From Diplonema japonicum (lineage: Eukaryota; Euglenozoa; Diplonemea; Diplonemida; Diplonemidae), in assembly GCA_964019335.1 (NCBI GenBank), contig OZ025677.1:310001-374000 (forward strand): a stretch of 64,000 nucleotides of DNA, given 5' to 3'. The translations under genes and the position numbers were made by a program. Shown here piece after piece: positions 32,301-47,300 of this stretch. The stretch's first letter is position 1. Each line of letters starts with the position of its first letter. The notes under the pieces were generated by a model, which was given only the letters and a program-made list of their open reading frames with translations, ran no database searches and was not told where the DNA came from.

Positions 32301-35300
32301 GGTTCCCAGAAAGGGGAAGATCTTTCGCCCAGTCTCTCATAATTTCCACCAGGGCATAGTACCCCTGAGGATGGCGCCCAAACCTCCGTGCCATGGACAC
32401 CCCCCCGTCCAACAACACCACAACGTCGAGAGTAGGGCATGTCCCGTAGCGCGCGAAAGTACAACGGGCACGGCCATTGATGTTTGTGCTAAAAAAGCAA
32501 TCTGGATCCGATTCACAGGAACATTGTGTCACCCTGGCGCTACACTGCTTCTCCGAACATGTGGAAGTGCTCGCGTCCCACATGCAGCTCCCCTCAGCAT
32601 TGCAAATATTTTGCGAGTACACACGGCAAGGTATCTGCGAACACACAGCTGGCAATTGGTTCACGTTCCAGTGGCAGCCATCATTGCGATTACAACACTT
32701 CTCGGTTGGGAAGGACGCACATGGGCGAACAACACAGGCTCCACTGCTCCATGCGCACATCACGTCTTCGTCACACGATGTCTCATCACTGTGCAAGCAT
32801 GGCTTAGCAATACACACCTGGTCATCAGCAGCAGCACACGATGCTTCCCATACACACGCACTGTCAATCGCGCACTCATCTCTGGCGCCATGGTTACACG
32901 GCTTCGCTTTGCACACCTTTGCATCCACCCATACACAATCGTACGCAGCGTCGGAGATGCAGCTCACCTCATCAGAGTGGGCACACGGAGCTTCAATGCA
33001 TCTTGCGGCAGTAGCATTCCAGATGCAGGTGTGATCACTGCTGCACGCCGTTTCAGATACATAATCGCATACCGGTCTGTTTAAGCACAATTGCGTTGCA
33101 GGGTTCCATTCACAGGTGGTGAAGCTTACGCAAACAGGTTCATCGCATTTCTGAACACAAACAGATACTAAACACGAAGTAAGGTTGTCGGACCAGCTGC
33201 AGCCACTGTCCGTGTCACACTGAATCTTGTTAATGTAATTCATACAGGGCTGGAGCGTGCCACTTATCGGAGAAGTGACAATATATCTTCCCCATGGCGA
33301 ATTGGGGTTGCACAACTCATTTAGTGTATCAAGGACTTCATTAAACCTCAAGTTCTTGAAATGACCTTCCTGGGGGGCAGACACAATAGGCTTCAGGGCT
33401 GCTTCGGCGTTATAATCGGCTTGCGTATGCTGTGTAAATCTCCTTACTGCAATGCCAAATGTTTGCACACCGAAACCATTCAGCTGCTGCATGGACTGCG
33501 AGATATCTGTTTCCGCGTCTTGGAAGGCTGTGCAAGTAAAAATAATGAGAATACGCCGCCTACCATCGGCAGGTGAGCTCCTGAAGATTGTAGTTGCCCT
33601 CTTTAAACTTTTGTCTATGTAAGCCCCAGACTTAAGATAATTATTCTCATGCCAGTCCACATCAGACTCCAACTCCGTGTGATCACCAGAAAGACGTCCA
33701 GCGGTTCCTACCCCTACCGGACTTGTACCAACTGACTCCACGACGGGGCCACTCCATGTGTTGGGAGGAGAAAAGAACTGCGGGTGTCCCGAAAACTGCA
33801 CCAGAGCAACTCGCACCTCGCCTGTGTTTGCTGAAGTAGCAGCCGCAGCACTCTCTCCGTTTAGTGGCATACTCCCCATCCAGTCCCTGAGCATTTCCAT
33901 CATGGCGAAGAATCCATGAGGATGTGCCCCAAACGACTGTCCCATATCTTGTGAACCGCTAATCAAGAGAACGATATCCATCGTTGGGCACTGTCCAAAT
34001 GTGTTCGCTACACACATCTGCTTTGACGGGTTCGTCGTTCTCCAGAAGCATCCCGGGGCTTCTAAGCAAAGGCACTTTGCTAGATCATTACAGTTCAACT
34101 CCTCACACGTACTCTTCGTGGAATTCCACTTGCAACCGCTATCAGCGTCGCAAATGGAGCTGATCTTAAATTTTGCACATGACTCCTCTGCGCACATCCC
34201 CGGAGAGCTTGATGAGTCCCAGTGGCAGCCTACCTTTTTATTGCACAGAAGCTCTTCTTCTACTTCCGAGCAAGGCTTCTGTATGCAAGCTGCAGAGCTA
34301 GCATTCCAGTTGCAGTACAGGTCGGCATCACATGCCGCTTTGCTAGTTGTAGTGCATTTCTTTTCTACACAGCCACCCATACTCACGGCTACGTTCCCAA
34401 CGGCGGTTGTGCACGCTGAACCTGGGCTGCCCCACTCACAGGCGTACCCAAACACCGCCTTGTCACTCATTCGAGCTACGCTGCCCCACTCTCCATTGGG
34501 AAAAAAGTAGCCGCTGCCGTTCGTCACAGAAGGCTCTCCTGACATCCAGCTGTTGTAACTGACTATAGACCCGCCCTCTGGGCCAGTGCTCCACATCCAT
34601 ACTCCGTTCGTAGCGGTGGCCCCCATCCACCCTTCTGCCGCGATCTTGTCTCTTGCGGCTTCTGTTTCAGATTGACTGGTGACGGTCATCAAATAACCAG
34701 CTGATCCAAATAATGTTTGTGCACTGCATGCCTGCTTCGCATCCTCCCACGTGCACCCAGCAACTTGCGCTCCACCTATCCCTTGGCACTCGGTACTCGA
34801 TGCATAGTAGCGGTAGTAGTGACCCGTTCTTGCGTCATAAGCCCCCTGACCATAGTTCCAAGTGAGCCTCTTTGTGTACCCTGTGTCAGAAGTCGTCATG
34901 AAGGACACCTTATTCAAGGACTCGACAAAAAGGTTTAGATTTTTGTTTTGCCCATCGACTGATGTCAGGATAAGAATCCCAGTCGCAGAAACCCACTCTG
35001 CTATCGTCCCATCCGGACACTCCGCACACTCCAACCTGTCTTTACCCTTTGCATAATTATCAATGCTGACAACAATACCCTCAACTAACGCTAGGCAACC
35101 CGATGGGCATGTAGGGAGAGGATCACAATGCGCTGTTGCAAAGGGGTACATTTTCATGCCTTTGCTGTAGGTGGGGCCGCCGTTCCCGTTCCAGTTGCAT
35201 GCTGGATCGTTTTCACAAGTGGTCTCGGTATGGTAAGTGCAAGTTCTGCTCTTACAACTTTGATCGATGCTACTCCACACACATGCATTACTGTCACCAA

Positions 35301-38300
35301 CACAACTCTGCTCGGTGCCATATTCACATACTTTGTCGATGCAGGCAGAGCCATCTGCCGATAGTTCACATTTGGAGTTCTTGCTGCACTCGCCAGTAGA
35401 GAGAGAGCTGCACAAAACCAGAGGTTGCTTATAACACAGTTCTTTCATGGAAGACCAGGAACAACGATTTACAACGTCACTGCTGCACGCAACTTCGCCG
35501 CAATGTTGTAGGCAGGGGGAATCCGCACACGAGAGTGATGCTTCGTACCATACGCAACCGAGATCAGCCTCGCAGTAGCCTTGTTGCGTTTGCATTGTAC
35601 ACGGCTGGTGCTCCATGCTTGCGTTCTTAGCTACAAGACTGCCAAACCTGGTACTGGGGTTGCATATGTCACTGAGTACGCTCGACACCATGTCGATCTC
35701 AATGTTCTCAAAGTGACCGTCTTGTGGGGCAGACACAACAGGCTTCAGAGTCTGTTCTGCTTTGCTGTCTACCGTCGAGTGCGTGCTGAACCTTCTTACC
35801 ACCAATCCGAACACCTGTACGTTCTCTCTATCAAGTTCACCACGCACTTGTGAGAGAGAGCCCGTGTCATAAATCTGCCCGTCCACAATGATGATGAGCA
35901 CTCTTAGCCTCCCGTCGGCAGGTGAAGCATGGAACATCTGCACCACGTCACTCATCCCTTTCGAGATCATGGTCCCGCCACCGTAGTAGTTAGCTTCTTG
36001 CCAGTCGATGTCCGCACTGAGCTCTTGAATGTCTCCAGTAAGCCCCCCTGAGGAGCCAACACCGTTGGGAGTGGCCTGAGAATCGGCTCTCCCAGGGTCC
36101 GCTCCTACAGCATTCTTCCCTGAGAACTGCACAATACCAACACGCACCTGCTCATTGCTCTTCGAATTTATGCCAACAGTTGCTTTCTCCCTACTCAGGG
36201 GCAGGCCCTCGACCCAACTTCTGACCATCTCCATAATGGCTTCAAAGCCGTGCGGGTGACGCCCGAAAGATTGGCCAAAAGAACTGGAACCGTCAATCAA
36301 AAGCACAATGTCTGATGTAGGGCACAGCCCATATTTCTGAGCTGTGCAAAAGCCCTCTTTACTGTTCCAGAAACAATCAGAGTCCATGCTGCAGCTACAC
36401 TTATCAAACTTCCCGCACTCCTTTTCGACACACTTATCGTTCTCATACATACACATATTGCTACTCTTGCACTCTGCTTCATCGCTCTTCCTCGCACAGT
36501 GAGTTATGCTGCATTGCGAAGGTGCTACAGAAACGTCCCAGTAGCAGTCTGCGTCAATATTACAGCACCGTTCCCCTGCATGAACAGCACATGATTTCTG
36601 TGCGCATGCGCCATTCACCCATTGGCAGCGGGTGTCCTGCATGCATGACACTTCGCTTGTGAACACCGAAGGTTTGCAGGCCTTTATCTGGCAGGTGCTG
36701 CTGCAGCTGTCCCACTCACAAACATCAGAAATGCAGTCAGAAGGGCTGATAAATACACAAGGCTTTTCATTGCAAGACTTAGTTCTTGAAACCCACTCAC
36801 AAGCAACGTTCGTTTCGCACTCAACTTCACTTCCGTGATGACAACGTCTCTGAACACATTGTAAGTTCTTCCAATCGCATTGTACATCCGCCTCACATGA
36901 TACCTCATCGCTGTAGGCGCATGTAGCAACGCCCCAACAGGAACCTGTGGTAGAGTTCCACATACATCTATTTAATGTATCTGCAGCACAATTTGGCCGA
37001 TCGCAGTGGGCTATGCAAGGCGAGTCTACGCACGACCCCGACACACTGCCCCACAAACACCCAAGGTCACTGGCGCAATTGGCTAGAGTCAAATACTGTT
37101 GGCACGGTTTGTGTACGTCAATCTGGCTACTTTCAACAAGCTCCTGCCCCCATTGGCTATTCGGGTCGCACAGTGCATCCAAAACCAGCTTAGGCATGTC
37201 ACTGATTACAATGTTTTGGAAATAGTTGTCGTGCGGGTCAGAGGTGACATAGCTTAACACATCAGCGTCGATGTCCTCCTTTGTGCTCAGGGTCGCCTTC
37301 CTCAGAACTACTCCGAAAATCTTTACACCAATTAACGCTTGTTTCGCAGAAGCGACGGCCACGGAATCTTTCAAAGCACTGCCAGCCATAATAATAAGTA
37401 CCTTTTGCCTCGTAGAAGGAGAGGATTGAAACATTATAGAAGCCCAGTAGATCCCCATGGCGATGAATGTGTCCCCTTGGATATAGTTCGATTCGTGCCA
37501 ATCTATATCTGCATGAATCTCAGTTAGATTCCCAGTCAGCGAACCGGAAGAGCCTACGCCTACTGGGGTCTTCACAGCCTCGGGAACTGGCCCTGAGAAC
37601 TGGATGATTCCTAACCTCAAGCCTCCAGCAGGCGCTGTTGAGCTTCGTTCAACTGTGTGATCCTCACCAGTCAGGGGGACTGATTTCGCCCAATCCCTGA
37701 TCATTTCCATCATAGCATAGAAGCCGTGCGGGTGGCGCCCGAAGGATTGGCTCATAGAGAGCGAACCATCAAGAAGCATCACTATATCAAGCACAGGGCA
37801 CTGCCCATACTCCTCCTCTACGCACCTTGGCTGATGTGCCGACTTGTCCCAAAAGCACCTGTCCTCCAATATGCACGCGCAATGATTAAACTTGCTACAC
37901 CTTTTCTCCTCACACTTTGTCAGCACGGGGTCCCACATGCATTCATCTTCAACATCACACTCAGCAGACCCTTCATAGGCCCTACAGGGACGCTTTTTGC
38001 ACACGGCCGGTGAGCTACCAACATCAAAGTAGCAATCTGAATCCTTTAAGCACGCTTTCTCATTCGGGTACAACGCACACGGTGCAAGAACACAAGGGTC
38101 TAATGTCCCCCCAACCCAGTCACAGTACGGGTCTACTTCGCACAGAGACTCATTCCCATAGCTGCACTTCACAGTATCGCACTGCCCGCCCACCAAATGG
38201 GCCGTTCCGCTACACGCGGACATAGACAAATTCTGCGTTACTCCAAAGTTCCAAGTAAGGGTTCGCTTTTCGCCGTCATTCGAGGAAGTAGTAAACTCAA

Positions 38301-41300
38301 TGCTTGCCACCATTCTTGCGAGAATAATGCCATCAGAACCACTTAAAGTTATGGAGCCGCTTGACTGCCAATCGACTATCACCCCTTCTGCAGCGCACTG
38401 TGCACAGAGAAAAGAATCTTTCCCGTTTACGTAGCCATCACCGATATGGATAAAAGCCGCCTTGTGCGAAGCACATGAACAGCCAGCAGAGCAAATCGCG
38501 GCAGTAAATGGCTTAATGGGTACTAGTACCTCATAAGGAACAGTACCCGTGCCTGCGGAAGCATCCGAATACAGCCATTTGCAGCCATTTTCTGCATCAC
38601 AACTTGTTATCTTTGTGTGCTGACAAGGAGGAACCATACAAGTAGGGGTGGGGGCTTGTGCCCACTCACACTCATCCAGGTCCAGCTCGCATGCGAGCTC
38701 ATTGTCATGCTCGCATCTTTCAATAGGGGCAGGGCTGGGGTTGTTGATACACATCTTGCCGTTTGCCCAGGAGCACATATTACTTGCGTCGCACGCGGAT
38801 TGAGTGCAGTGCTTTAAACATGGTGAGTTTAAACATACGATGCCAATGTCTGACCAGATGCAGCCAGGGTCTTGGCTGCAAGTCATCCGCGAGATATAGC
38901 CAGAGCACGGGAGGTGCAAACCCGAAGATGGCGGCACAGGAGTCACAATGTGCTGTCCCCAATCGCCGTGGGTGTCACATATACCATTCATCAGAATGGG
39001 TATCTTATCAATCTCAACGCTTGCAAAATAGTCGGGGTTAGAAATGACTTGTTTCAACGCAGCCTCAGAATCGATCGAATATGTGCCAGTTCTCCTTACC
39101 ACGACGCCAAACACCTGTGCTGCCTCTTTGTTGAGCTCTGACATCGCCATAGGGATGTTGCTAAGGTCTTGTATCTGCTCGTCCACAAAGATGAAGAGCA
39201 ACTTCTTCCTCCCATCCATGGGGGAGTTATGGAACATGTTTACTGCCTTTATCAAACCTTGCTCAATCATAGTTCTTCGTCCCATGTAATTATCCTCATG
39301 CCAGTTAATGTCTTTCTGCAGCTCCGCATGTACACCTGAGAGCCTGCCACCTGTGCCCACACCAGCGGGGGTCACCCTTGCCTTGCTTTCTCCTGCATAA
39401 CTCGAGAACTGCACAATACCCACTCGCACACCACCGTTGTCCTTCCTGGAATTGCTCCCCACAGAAGCGAACTCCCCGTTCAAGGGCAGGGTCACGATCC
39501 AGTCTCTCATCATTTCCATAAGAGCGTCAAAACCGTGCGGGTGGTTCCCGAAGTTCGTAGACAGGGAGCCCGACCCGTCCAGCATCAGCACAATGTCAAG
39601 GGTGGGGCACTCGGCAAACTCAGCCGCCACGCAGACGCCTGCACCGGTCTTCCAGTAGCACTTGTCTCTCTGGTTGCAGGGACACATGGTGGGGTGAAGA
39701 GAGCACTCGAGGTCAGTGCATGCCGCGGGACTTGCTGCAGCGCTCCACATACAGTCACTCTGCTCATTGCACTTCTGCTCTGTTTTCATAGTGGGACATT
39801 TCTTAGATACGCACTGAACTGAGCTCGTGATGTCCCACCTACATAGCGCGTCGCTACCACAGCACCTCTCTTCGCTGTACTGTGCACAACCGTCACGGTA
39901 CTGGCAACCTGTTGCGTTCCACTTACAATGCAAGTCAGCTTCACAGTCTGTCTTTGCAAACTGGGTGCAGCTCCTCTGTTTACATTGCAGTTGTGCAGTC
40001 TTACCGCACACTGGATAGTCCCACACGCACAACCCATCAGCTACGCATTGTGACTGGTCACCCCAAGAACAAGGCTTCACGATACACGTGTCCTTGCCAT
40101 TCTGGTTTACCCATGTGCAGCCAGCACTATCAGCATAGCAATCTGCCTGATTCTTGTTTAGAGTGCACAGGGGTATTGCACATTTCCCGTTTTCCCACAT
40201 GCAGAGATCAGGGGAGCTATTACATTCTGCCTCGTTTGTGAAAACACATTGCATCATCCTCTTGCACTCCATTCCATTCCATGTGCACTGGTTTGAGGTT
40301 TCTTTCAAACACGCCGCCTCGTCACAGTACCTGATGCAAGGAGAGAAGCTGCATTCATTGTTCGCAGCATGCCATTCACATCCCTGGTCGGCACTACATA
40401 GGCTCTGGCTAAGATGGTGTGGACACGGGGCAGGCATTCCAGCATGAGTGGAAGTCGCGTTCTTAACAAACATTCGCCCGATCCCCTTGTTTGGATTGCA
40501 TATGCTTCTCAAAGTGTCGGGAATCTCGTCCAGCAGAAGGCTCTGGAAGAAAGCATCAACAGGGTAAGAAGTCACTAGCTTTAGTGCTGTCTCGGCATCA
40601 ATTTCGACCTTCGTGTGCGCCAATTGCTTGCGGATGACAACCCCGTAGACTTGCACGCCTTTTTGCTCAAGCACCGCCTTTGCAGAACCTAAGGCATCAG
40701 GGTCGTTTATCCTGCTATCTGTGAAGATGAAAAGCGCTCTCTGTCGCAAACCATGCACAGTGTCAAACATGTTGCCTGCCAGTGTGAGACCTTTCTCGAT
40801 CATGGTTCCCTGCCCTAGGTAGTTGGTTTCATGCCAGTCTAAGTCCGCGCTGATCTCTGCCAAGCTACCGGAGAGGTGCCCGCTAGCTCCTGTTCCACTA
40901 GGAGTTTGAATGGCCTCTGACTTCCCACTGCTTGACCGAGAGGGGTCAAACCCTGAAAACTGCACAAACCCAAGCCTCAATCCATTCACGAAAAAACCCG
41001 GCATCTGTTGTGTCTCGCCTGTGAGGGGAAGTGTTTTGGCCCAGTCCCTTATGACTTCAACGAGTCCGTAGAAACCGTGTGGGTGATTACCAAACCATGT
41101 ATCCATAGAACCCGAGCCGCCGAGTAGGAAAATCAAATCGGCTGTGGGACACTCCCCGTACGCCGTTTCAGTGCATTTAGCATGAACACTGTCCCAGAAG
41201 CAGTTTGGACTAGCCTGCTGGCATTGACATTTCATGAGTTCTCTGCAGTACTTTTCCACGCACCCCTTCTGCGTGTCCCACTTACACTTGTAATCGGAGT

Positions 41301-44300
41301 CACAATACTTTTGCATTGCCGCTTGATAAGTCTTCGGACAGTACTTCTCTTCGCAGATAGGAGAACTTGCAGCAGTGTCCCAATAACAGTTATCATCGTG
41401 GCTGCAGCATTTCTCGGTTGGATATTTTGCACACTTTGCAAGCTCACAAGTGAGTGTGCTTGACCATGTGCACCGCGTGTCCTTTATGCATTGATCTTGG
41501 CTTTGATGCTTGCATTGCTTCAGCTCACACAGTTGATCACTTGAACAAGCGCTGTTCCACTGGCACTTGCTGTCAGCTGTGCATGATGTGACATTATGGT
41601 AGCAAGGAGTCTCTATGCACGTAGCACCAGTCAGTGTTACTTCCCATGTGCACTTTCTTCCTAAACTATTGCATGCACTCTGACTTTCAACTTGGCAGGA
41701 CTTCTTTGGCCACGCATAACAAAGACTGTGAATCGTGTCCCATGCACACTTGCTGTCCGACAAGCACTCAGCCTGGAAAAGGTGGGCCTCGCAAACTGTC
41801 TTTGAGCATAGCTGGTTCTTAGTGCTAAATATGCATTTATTTGCTGCGTCTGCAGTGCATTCCGCTTCGTTGCAGTGGCGCACGCAAGGGTGGGCTTCAC
41901 ACAATGCAGTAATAGAGTTCCACTGGCATGTTGATTGTGCTATACAATCAGTGATACTTTCAAACATATCACAAGATGGCTCCGAGCTTTGCTTGCTGAC
42001 AAGCGCGCCAAATATGCTTCTCGGGTCGCAGAACTCATCAAGCATCTTATGTACGTCGTCTATCTGCATCATGAGGGCACTCCCATCCTTTACAATCTTT
42101 CTCAAGGTTTCCAAACTCTTCCAATCAACAGAAGTAGGTTGGTTTGCCCTCGTTAGCGCGATACCAAGAACCTGGATGCCCTTTTCAGCAAGCAGCCTTA
42201 GATTTTCGTCTAGTTTACCGGTATCCTGGATGATACCGCTAGTGAAAATCAAAAGGACCTTTCTCCTGTTGCTAGGGGATTCTTTGAATACTTCGCCAGC
42301 AAATTCCATCGCTTCCTTTATCCTCAAGGCAGGTGGCCCGCGGACCGCTCCTTCGTGCCAATCTAAGTCTGCAAAAACTTGCTCTTGCACACCTGTTAAC
42401 TTACCGCAATGGTCAGCGGGTCGGTTGCTTCCCTTCGTGTTCATAGAACTTCCAGTAGGGATGCCATCACCAGTACTTGCTAAAACGGGGTTACAAGCAC
42501 AGTCGGGACACTCGGCCAACCTCACCCCTTGCCCCCACTCGCTGAATCCAACTCTGACGCTCCCACTAGTATCAGTTGAGGGCTGTCCAGCTTGCTCTCC
42601 TGTGAGTGGGAGCACGGCCACCCAGTTCCTGATGGCCTCCATCAGTGCTTCAAATACACTAGGATGGAATCCAGACACGCCATCCGAACTGCTGAAGGTC
42701 ACCACCAAGTCGAGGTCGGGGCACTGTGTGAAGCGCTGATCTCTACACGAAGACGCAGAGCGATCCACCATGCACTTCGGGTCAGCTTGGCAGTCACACA
42801 ATTCATGTGCGGCATACGAAGCGCACGTTTTTGCGATACACTTGTTGGTCGATGCATCCCACGTGCAGGTCCCACTCGAGTCAGACCTGCAAGAAGCGGC
42901 ATCGTTGAAAGTGGCGTAGCAGTATTTCTCAATACAACCTGCGCACCCTGTAGGATCCCACTGGCAGTCACTGTCGTGATAGCATGTAGCCTCGCTCGCA
43001 TACTGATAGCACTTTGACTCACTACACACAGAGTTACTCGGGTCCCACTTGCAAGCAGCGTCGGAAATGCATGAATTCTCATCTGTCACGCGGCAGCGCA
43101 CCGCGTGGCATAGATTACTGTAGCTGTCCCACTGGCATGTACTGATGGCCTCGCATTGTATTTTGGTGGGCTTTCCACAAACGTTCGCTACGCAGCTGTC
43201 AGATGCACACTCCCACTTGCAGTGGCGACTCGCATGATTTAAGCAGTTTAGATTGTCGACTATTGAGGCACAGTCGGGAAGAAGCTCCACACATGCTAGT
43301 GTGTACGTATCCCACAAACAACCGGTAGCTGCGTTGCAAGTTCCCGGTGTTATGTGCTGACATTCTTTTGGCTTGCATTCCGCAACAGAGGTGTCCCACA
43401 CGCACAGCAGGTCGGTACAACCAGCCTTGTCTGGAGCGTTGCACATCTTTCTTTCGCAAGTTTCCACGTTCCAGAAGCAGTTTATATCGGCATTGCAACT
43501 AAATTCATCACAATGTGGCTTGCAAGCACTATCAATGCACTGACCGTCAGCGAGGCTACTTGAACCAGCTGCGCAGAGGATTGCGCCTTCAGACAGCTTG
43601 CAATTCGTGCAGTGCATCCCTGCCTCAATCTGAGAAGCGGGAAGCTCCATGCAATTCAAGTTCGTACAACCATTATTCAAGCACGATACTGGAAGTTGTT
43701 TCCAATCGCAAGCTTGGTCAGACCTGCACGTGGACTTCGATCCTCGTTTCGAGCAGGGGACGGTGCTTGGGCTCAGCTCACCCATCTGCTTGAATGATCC
43801 AAACCATCCCTCAGGTTTGCAGAAGTCGCTGAGCACGTAGGGCATGCTGTCGAGTGGCACGTTGACGAAGTCTTTGGTGGCGAAGGTGGTGAAGGTCCTC
43901 GCTGTGGCCTCAGCATCAATATCTGTCTGCGTGTGCTCAACCGTCTTTCTTACAACTACACTGAATATCAAGACATCTTGCGCCAAAAGAAGCTGGACAA
44001 TGCTAGGCATCAAGGTTCTCTCAGGCTCTAATGGGTTCAAGCTCCCTTCGATGATGACGAGAGCAATGCGCTCACGGTGCGCAGGCGAATCACGGAATAT
44101 CTGGTTTGAATACTGTAAGGCAGCCGACAGGGACGTGGCAGTACCACCCATGTAATTGGCCCCATGCCAGTCAAGATCTTGTTGCAATTCAGCGAGTTCT
44201 CCAGTGAGCCTGCCATCAGAACAGGTTGCTTGCGGGGAGGGTTCTTTGCACCCCGATAAATGCACAGGGCACCCACTGCCATCGTTCTTGCAGACCCAGT

Positions 44301-47300
44301 ACTCGCCATCTATGGAGAACTGCACCAAGGCGACACGTAAGGTTCCACCTATTGCCGTAGAACGTGTCCCAGTCGTGTGACCTTCTCCGGTAAGTGGCAA
44401 CATTCCCATCCAATCCCTCAACATCTCCAGGACTCCATGATAGCCGTTAGGGTGGGTCCCGAACGTCGTTTCCATCGAACTAGAACCATCGAACAATACA
44501 GCCACGTCAAGGTCAGGGCAGCTGGACATTTGTATGTTTTTGCACCCAAGATTTTTATCCCAGTAACAGTTTGCATCGCTGCAATCGCAGCTTGTGGAGT
44601 GGTCTGAGCAACGTACTGGAGCGCAGTATTGCCCCTTTGAATCGGTGCCAACTTTGCAGGTTGGATCGTTAGTGCAAGCCATTTGGTCGATAGTACTTGG
44701 GTATCGCGAGGTGTAAGCCTTTGTGCAAACGGTCTCTTGACATGTCCCAAAACTCCAGTGGCACCTTAGGTCGCGGTTGCATATCATCTCGCCCGTGTAT
44801 TCTGCGCAGTAGTCTCTAAGGCAGGTACCGAAGTCCCAGAAACAGGTCGTACTCACTGCGCACTCCGCACTGTTCAAGAGCTGGCATCTATCTTCAAAGC
44901 ACGTCGAGTGTTCTGAGTCCCAGAAACACCTGTTGCAATCCTTGTTGCAGTCAGATAGAGTTGCAGACGTACACTTCTTCTCCTTGCACATGGTACCTGA
45001 CCAACTGCATCCCATGTCTACAGAGCAAGAACCAGGGTCAGGATACATGCAAGTGGTTTCTCTGCAGCGAGAGATAGAACAGTCCCACTCGCAGTTCGGG
45101 TCACCCGTGCACGAGGTCATACTTGCTGCAGAGCAGGCGGACACCCGTTTGCAGAAAGGAGGGTCTATGGAAGTGTCCCATTCGCAGCTATCTGCGCTGG
45201 TTATGCATATGTTCTGCACGAATATCGAGCTGCATGACTTCAGCTTGCACGTACCCCCGTCCCACTCGCACAGCAAGTCAGGATCATTCATACATGAATC
45301 TTGGTCTGTGTAATCGCAAACCTTCCTGATGCACATGTCTCCCACCATGCTACATTCAGGATTAATCAAGCAGCCCGTTTTGTCGCAGTTTTTCGTACAT
45401 GCAGACCTTACGCAAGCACCTGAAATTGATGATAGCACTGAAGCACCGCAGATGACGGTGGCTCTCTGCAGTTTGCACTCGCTACAATCATACAGGCCTC
45501 TGTACTGATGTGGTACCTCCTGACAGTTCAGCTGCGGGCATCCAGTGGCTGAAGGGCATGTCGTGAGCTTCGATGTCCATTCGCACAATGGGTCTGTATT
45601 GCATTCGTCCTTGAATCCCCATGTATTGCATTGGTAGCGGGCTTCTGTTGGAGCGTACATTGCCTCGCCAAACATCGAGCTCGGGTGGCAAAAGGGCTTC
45701 AACACCTGTTCTGAAAGATCGTCCAGCATGATATTGACGACATTAGAATCTTTTGGGTCGCTCACAAGAGGCTTCAGCTTCATCTCAGCATTGCTGTCTT
45801 GGAAGGTGTGGTAGGAGAACCTCCGGATCACGACCCCGAACACCATCGCTCCTTCGGTGCGGAGTTTCTGCTGTGCGTCATTCAAGGCATCAAAACTAGC
45901 AGGTGTCCATTTAGAGTCGCACCCACTAGGGCACTGGCCACAAGCAGTCCCACTGCAAGCATCACCGTCGTAGTCAGTGATACCTCCATCAAGGATGATC
46001 ACCACCACGCGCTTCCTGTGAGGGGGGGATTGGGTGGGGAGGAACGTGTGATCTGCAACTGCACTAAGTGCGTTGGCGAGATACTTCCATCCTGACTGGA
46101 AGTTTCTTTCGTGCCAATCAATGTCACCCATCAGCTCACTTAAACTCCCAGAAGGGAGCCCGCCGCTGCACTGGCCAACAGCACAGACGTTGGGATAAAG
46201 AGGTGCCTGTTTCGGGAATTGAATAAATGTAACACGGAAACCACCCCTCGCGGTAGATGCGGCTCCCACGGTGTGGTCTTCCCCCGTGAGCGGGATTGTT
46301 CCTACCCAGTCCCTCAGTGTTTCCAGCAGCCCATAGAATCCGTTTGGGTGTCTCCCAAAGGACTGTGACATTGAACCCGACCCATCGATCAAGAATGCTG
46401 CATCTATGGCAGGACAGGTAGAGTATGAAGTCGAAGTGCAGCGCCTGAGGTCCGCAGACCACGAGCACCTTAAATCTTGTTTGCACGCACACTGGTCCAT
46501 TTTGTGAATTTCACAAAAGGAAGCCATAGTACAGACAGCATCCCACTTACACTGCGGATTAGTTGCGCATGCTGCTTGCGTCCCATACGTCCCGCATTCT
46601 GTTGGCAAACAAATCGCTGGGCTTACAGATATGTCCCACTGGCACGCCTTATCTTGCTTGCACACGAATACGTTAGAATGCATGGCACAAGGCAAGACTG
46701 AACAGGTGGTCTGTAAATCATCCCATTTGCAATATGGATCATTTTCGCAAAGCTGCACAGTAACATGCTTGCACTTCTCTTCTGTACAGTACTGAACGAT
46801 GGCAGAGGGGGGGCCGGGTTGCGAAAAAGCCCATTGACATCCTGTCTCGGCAATACACGTAGCCTCTGTAGTGCGCAAGCACTTTTTTGAACTGCAACTC
46901 GATCGAAAAGTGTTGAACTCACATATATTAACAAAGCAATAACTGGGGTCCCAAGCAGGAGGAGTGCAAGCAGTGGCTTCTAAAGCAACCGCGCTGCAGG
47001 ACTCCTGTTCGGTGTGGGCCCAGCACGGGTTTTCTACACAACTATCCGCAGGCCCCCACATCGTATTCCACAAGCACTTGATGTCCTGTTGGCACGATGC
47101 TGCGTCCGTGTGTCCCGAGCAATGAAACTGCTCCCTGCGACAGGACTTCCCATCCCATGCACATCCAGTCTGTGATGCACAGGAAGACTCCATGCAGGAA
47201 GAGTAACAGGCAGATACCTGGCAAAGAGGGGTCTTCTGATTATTCCAATGGCAAGTAGTATTTGCCATACACAAATATTCAGTCACCAAATCTCCACAAG

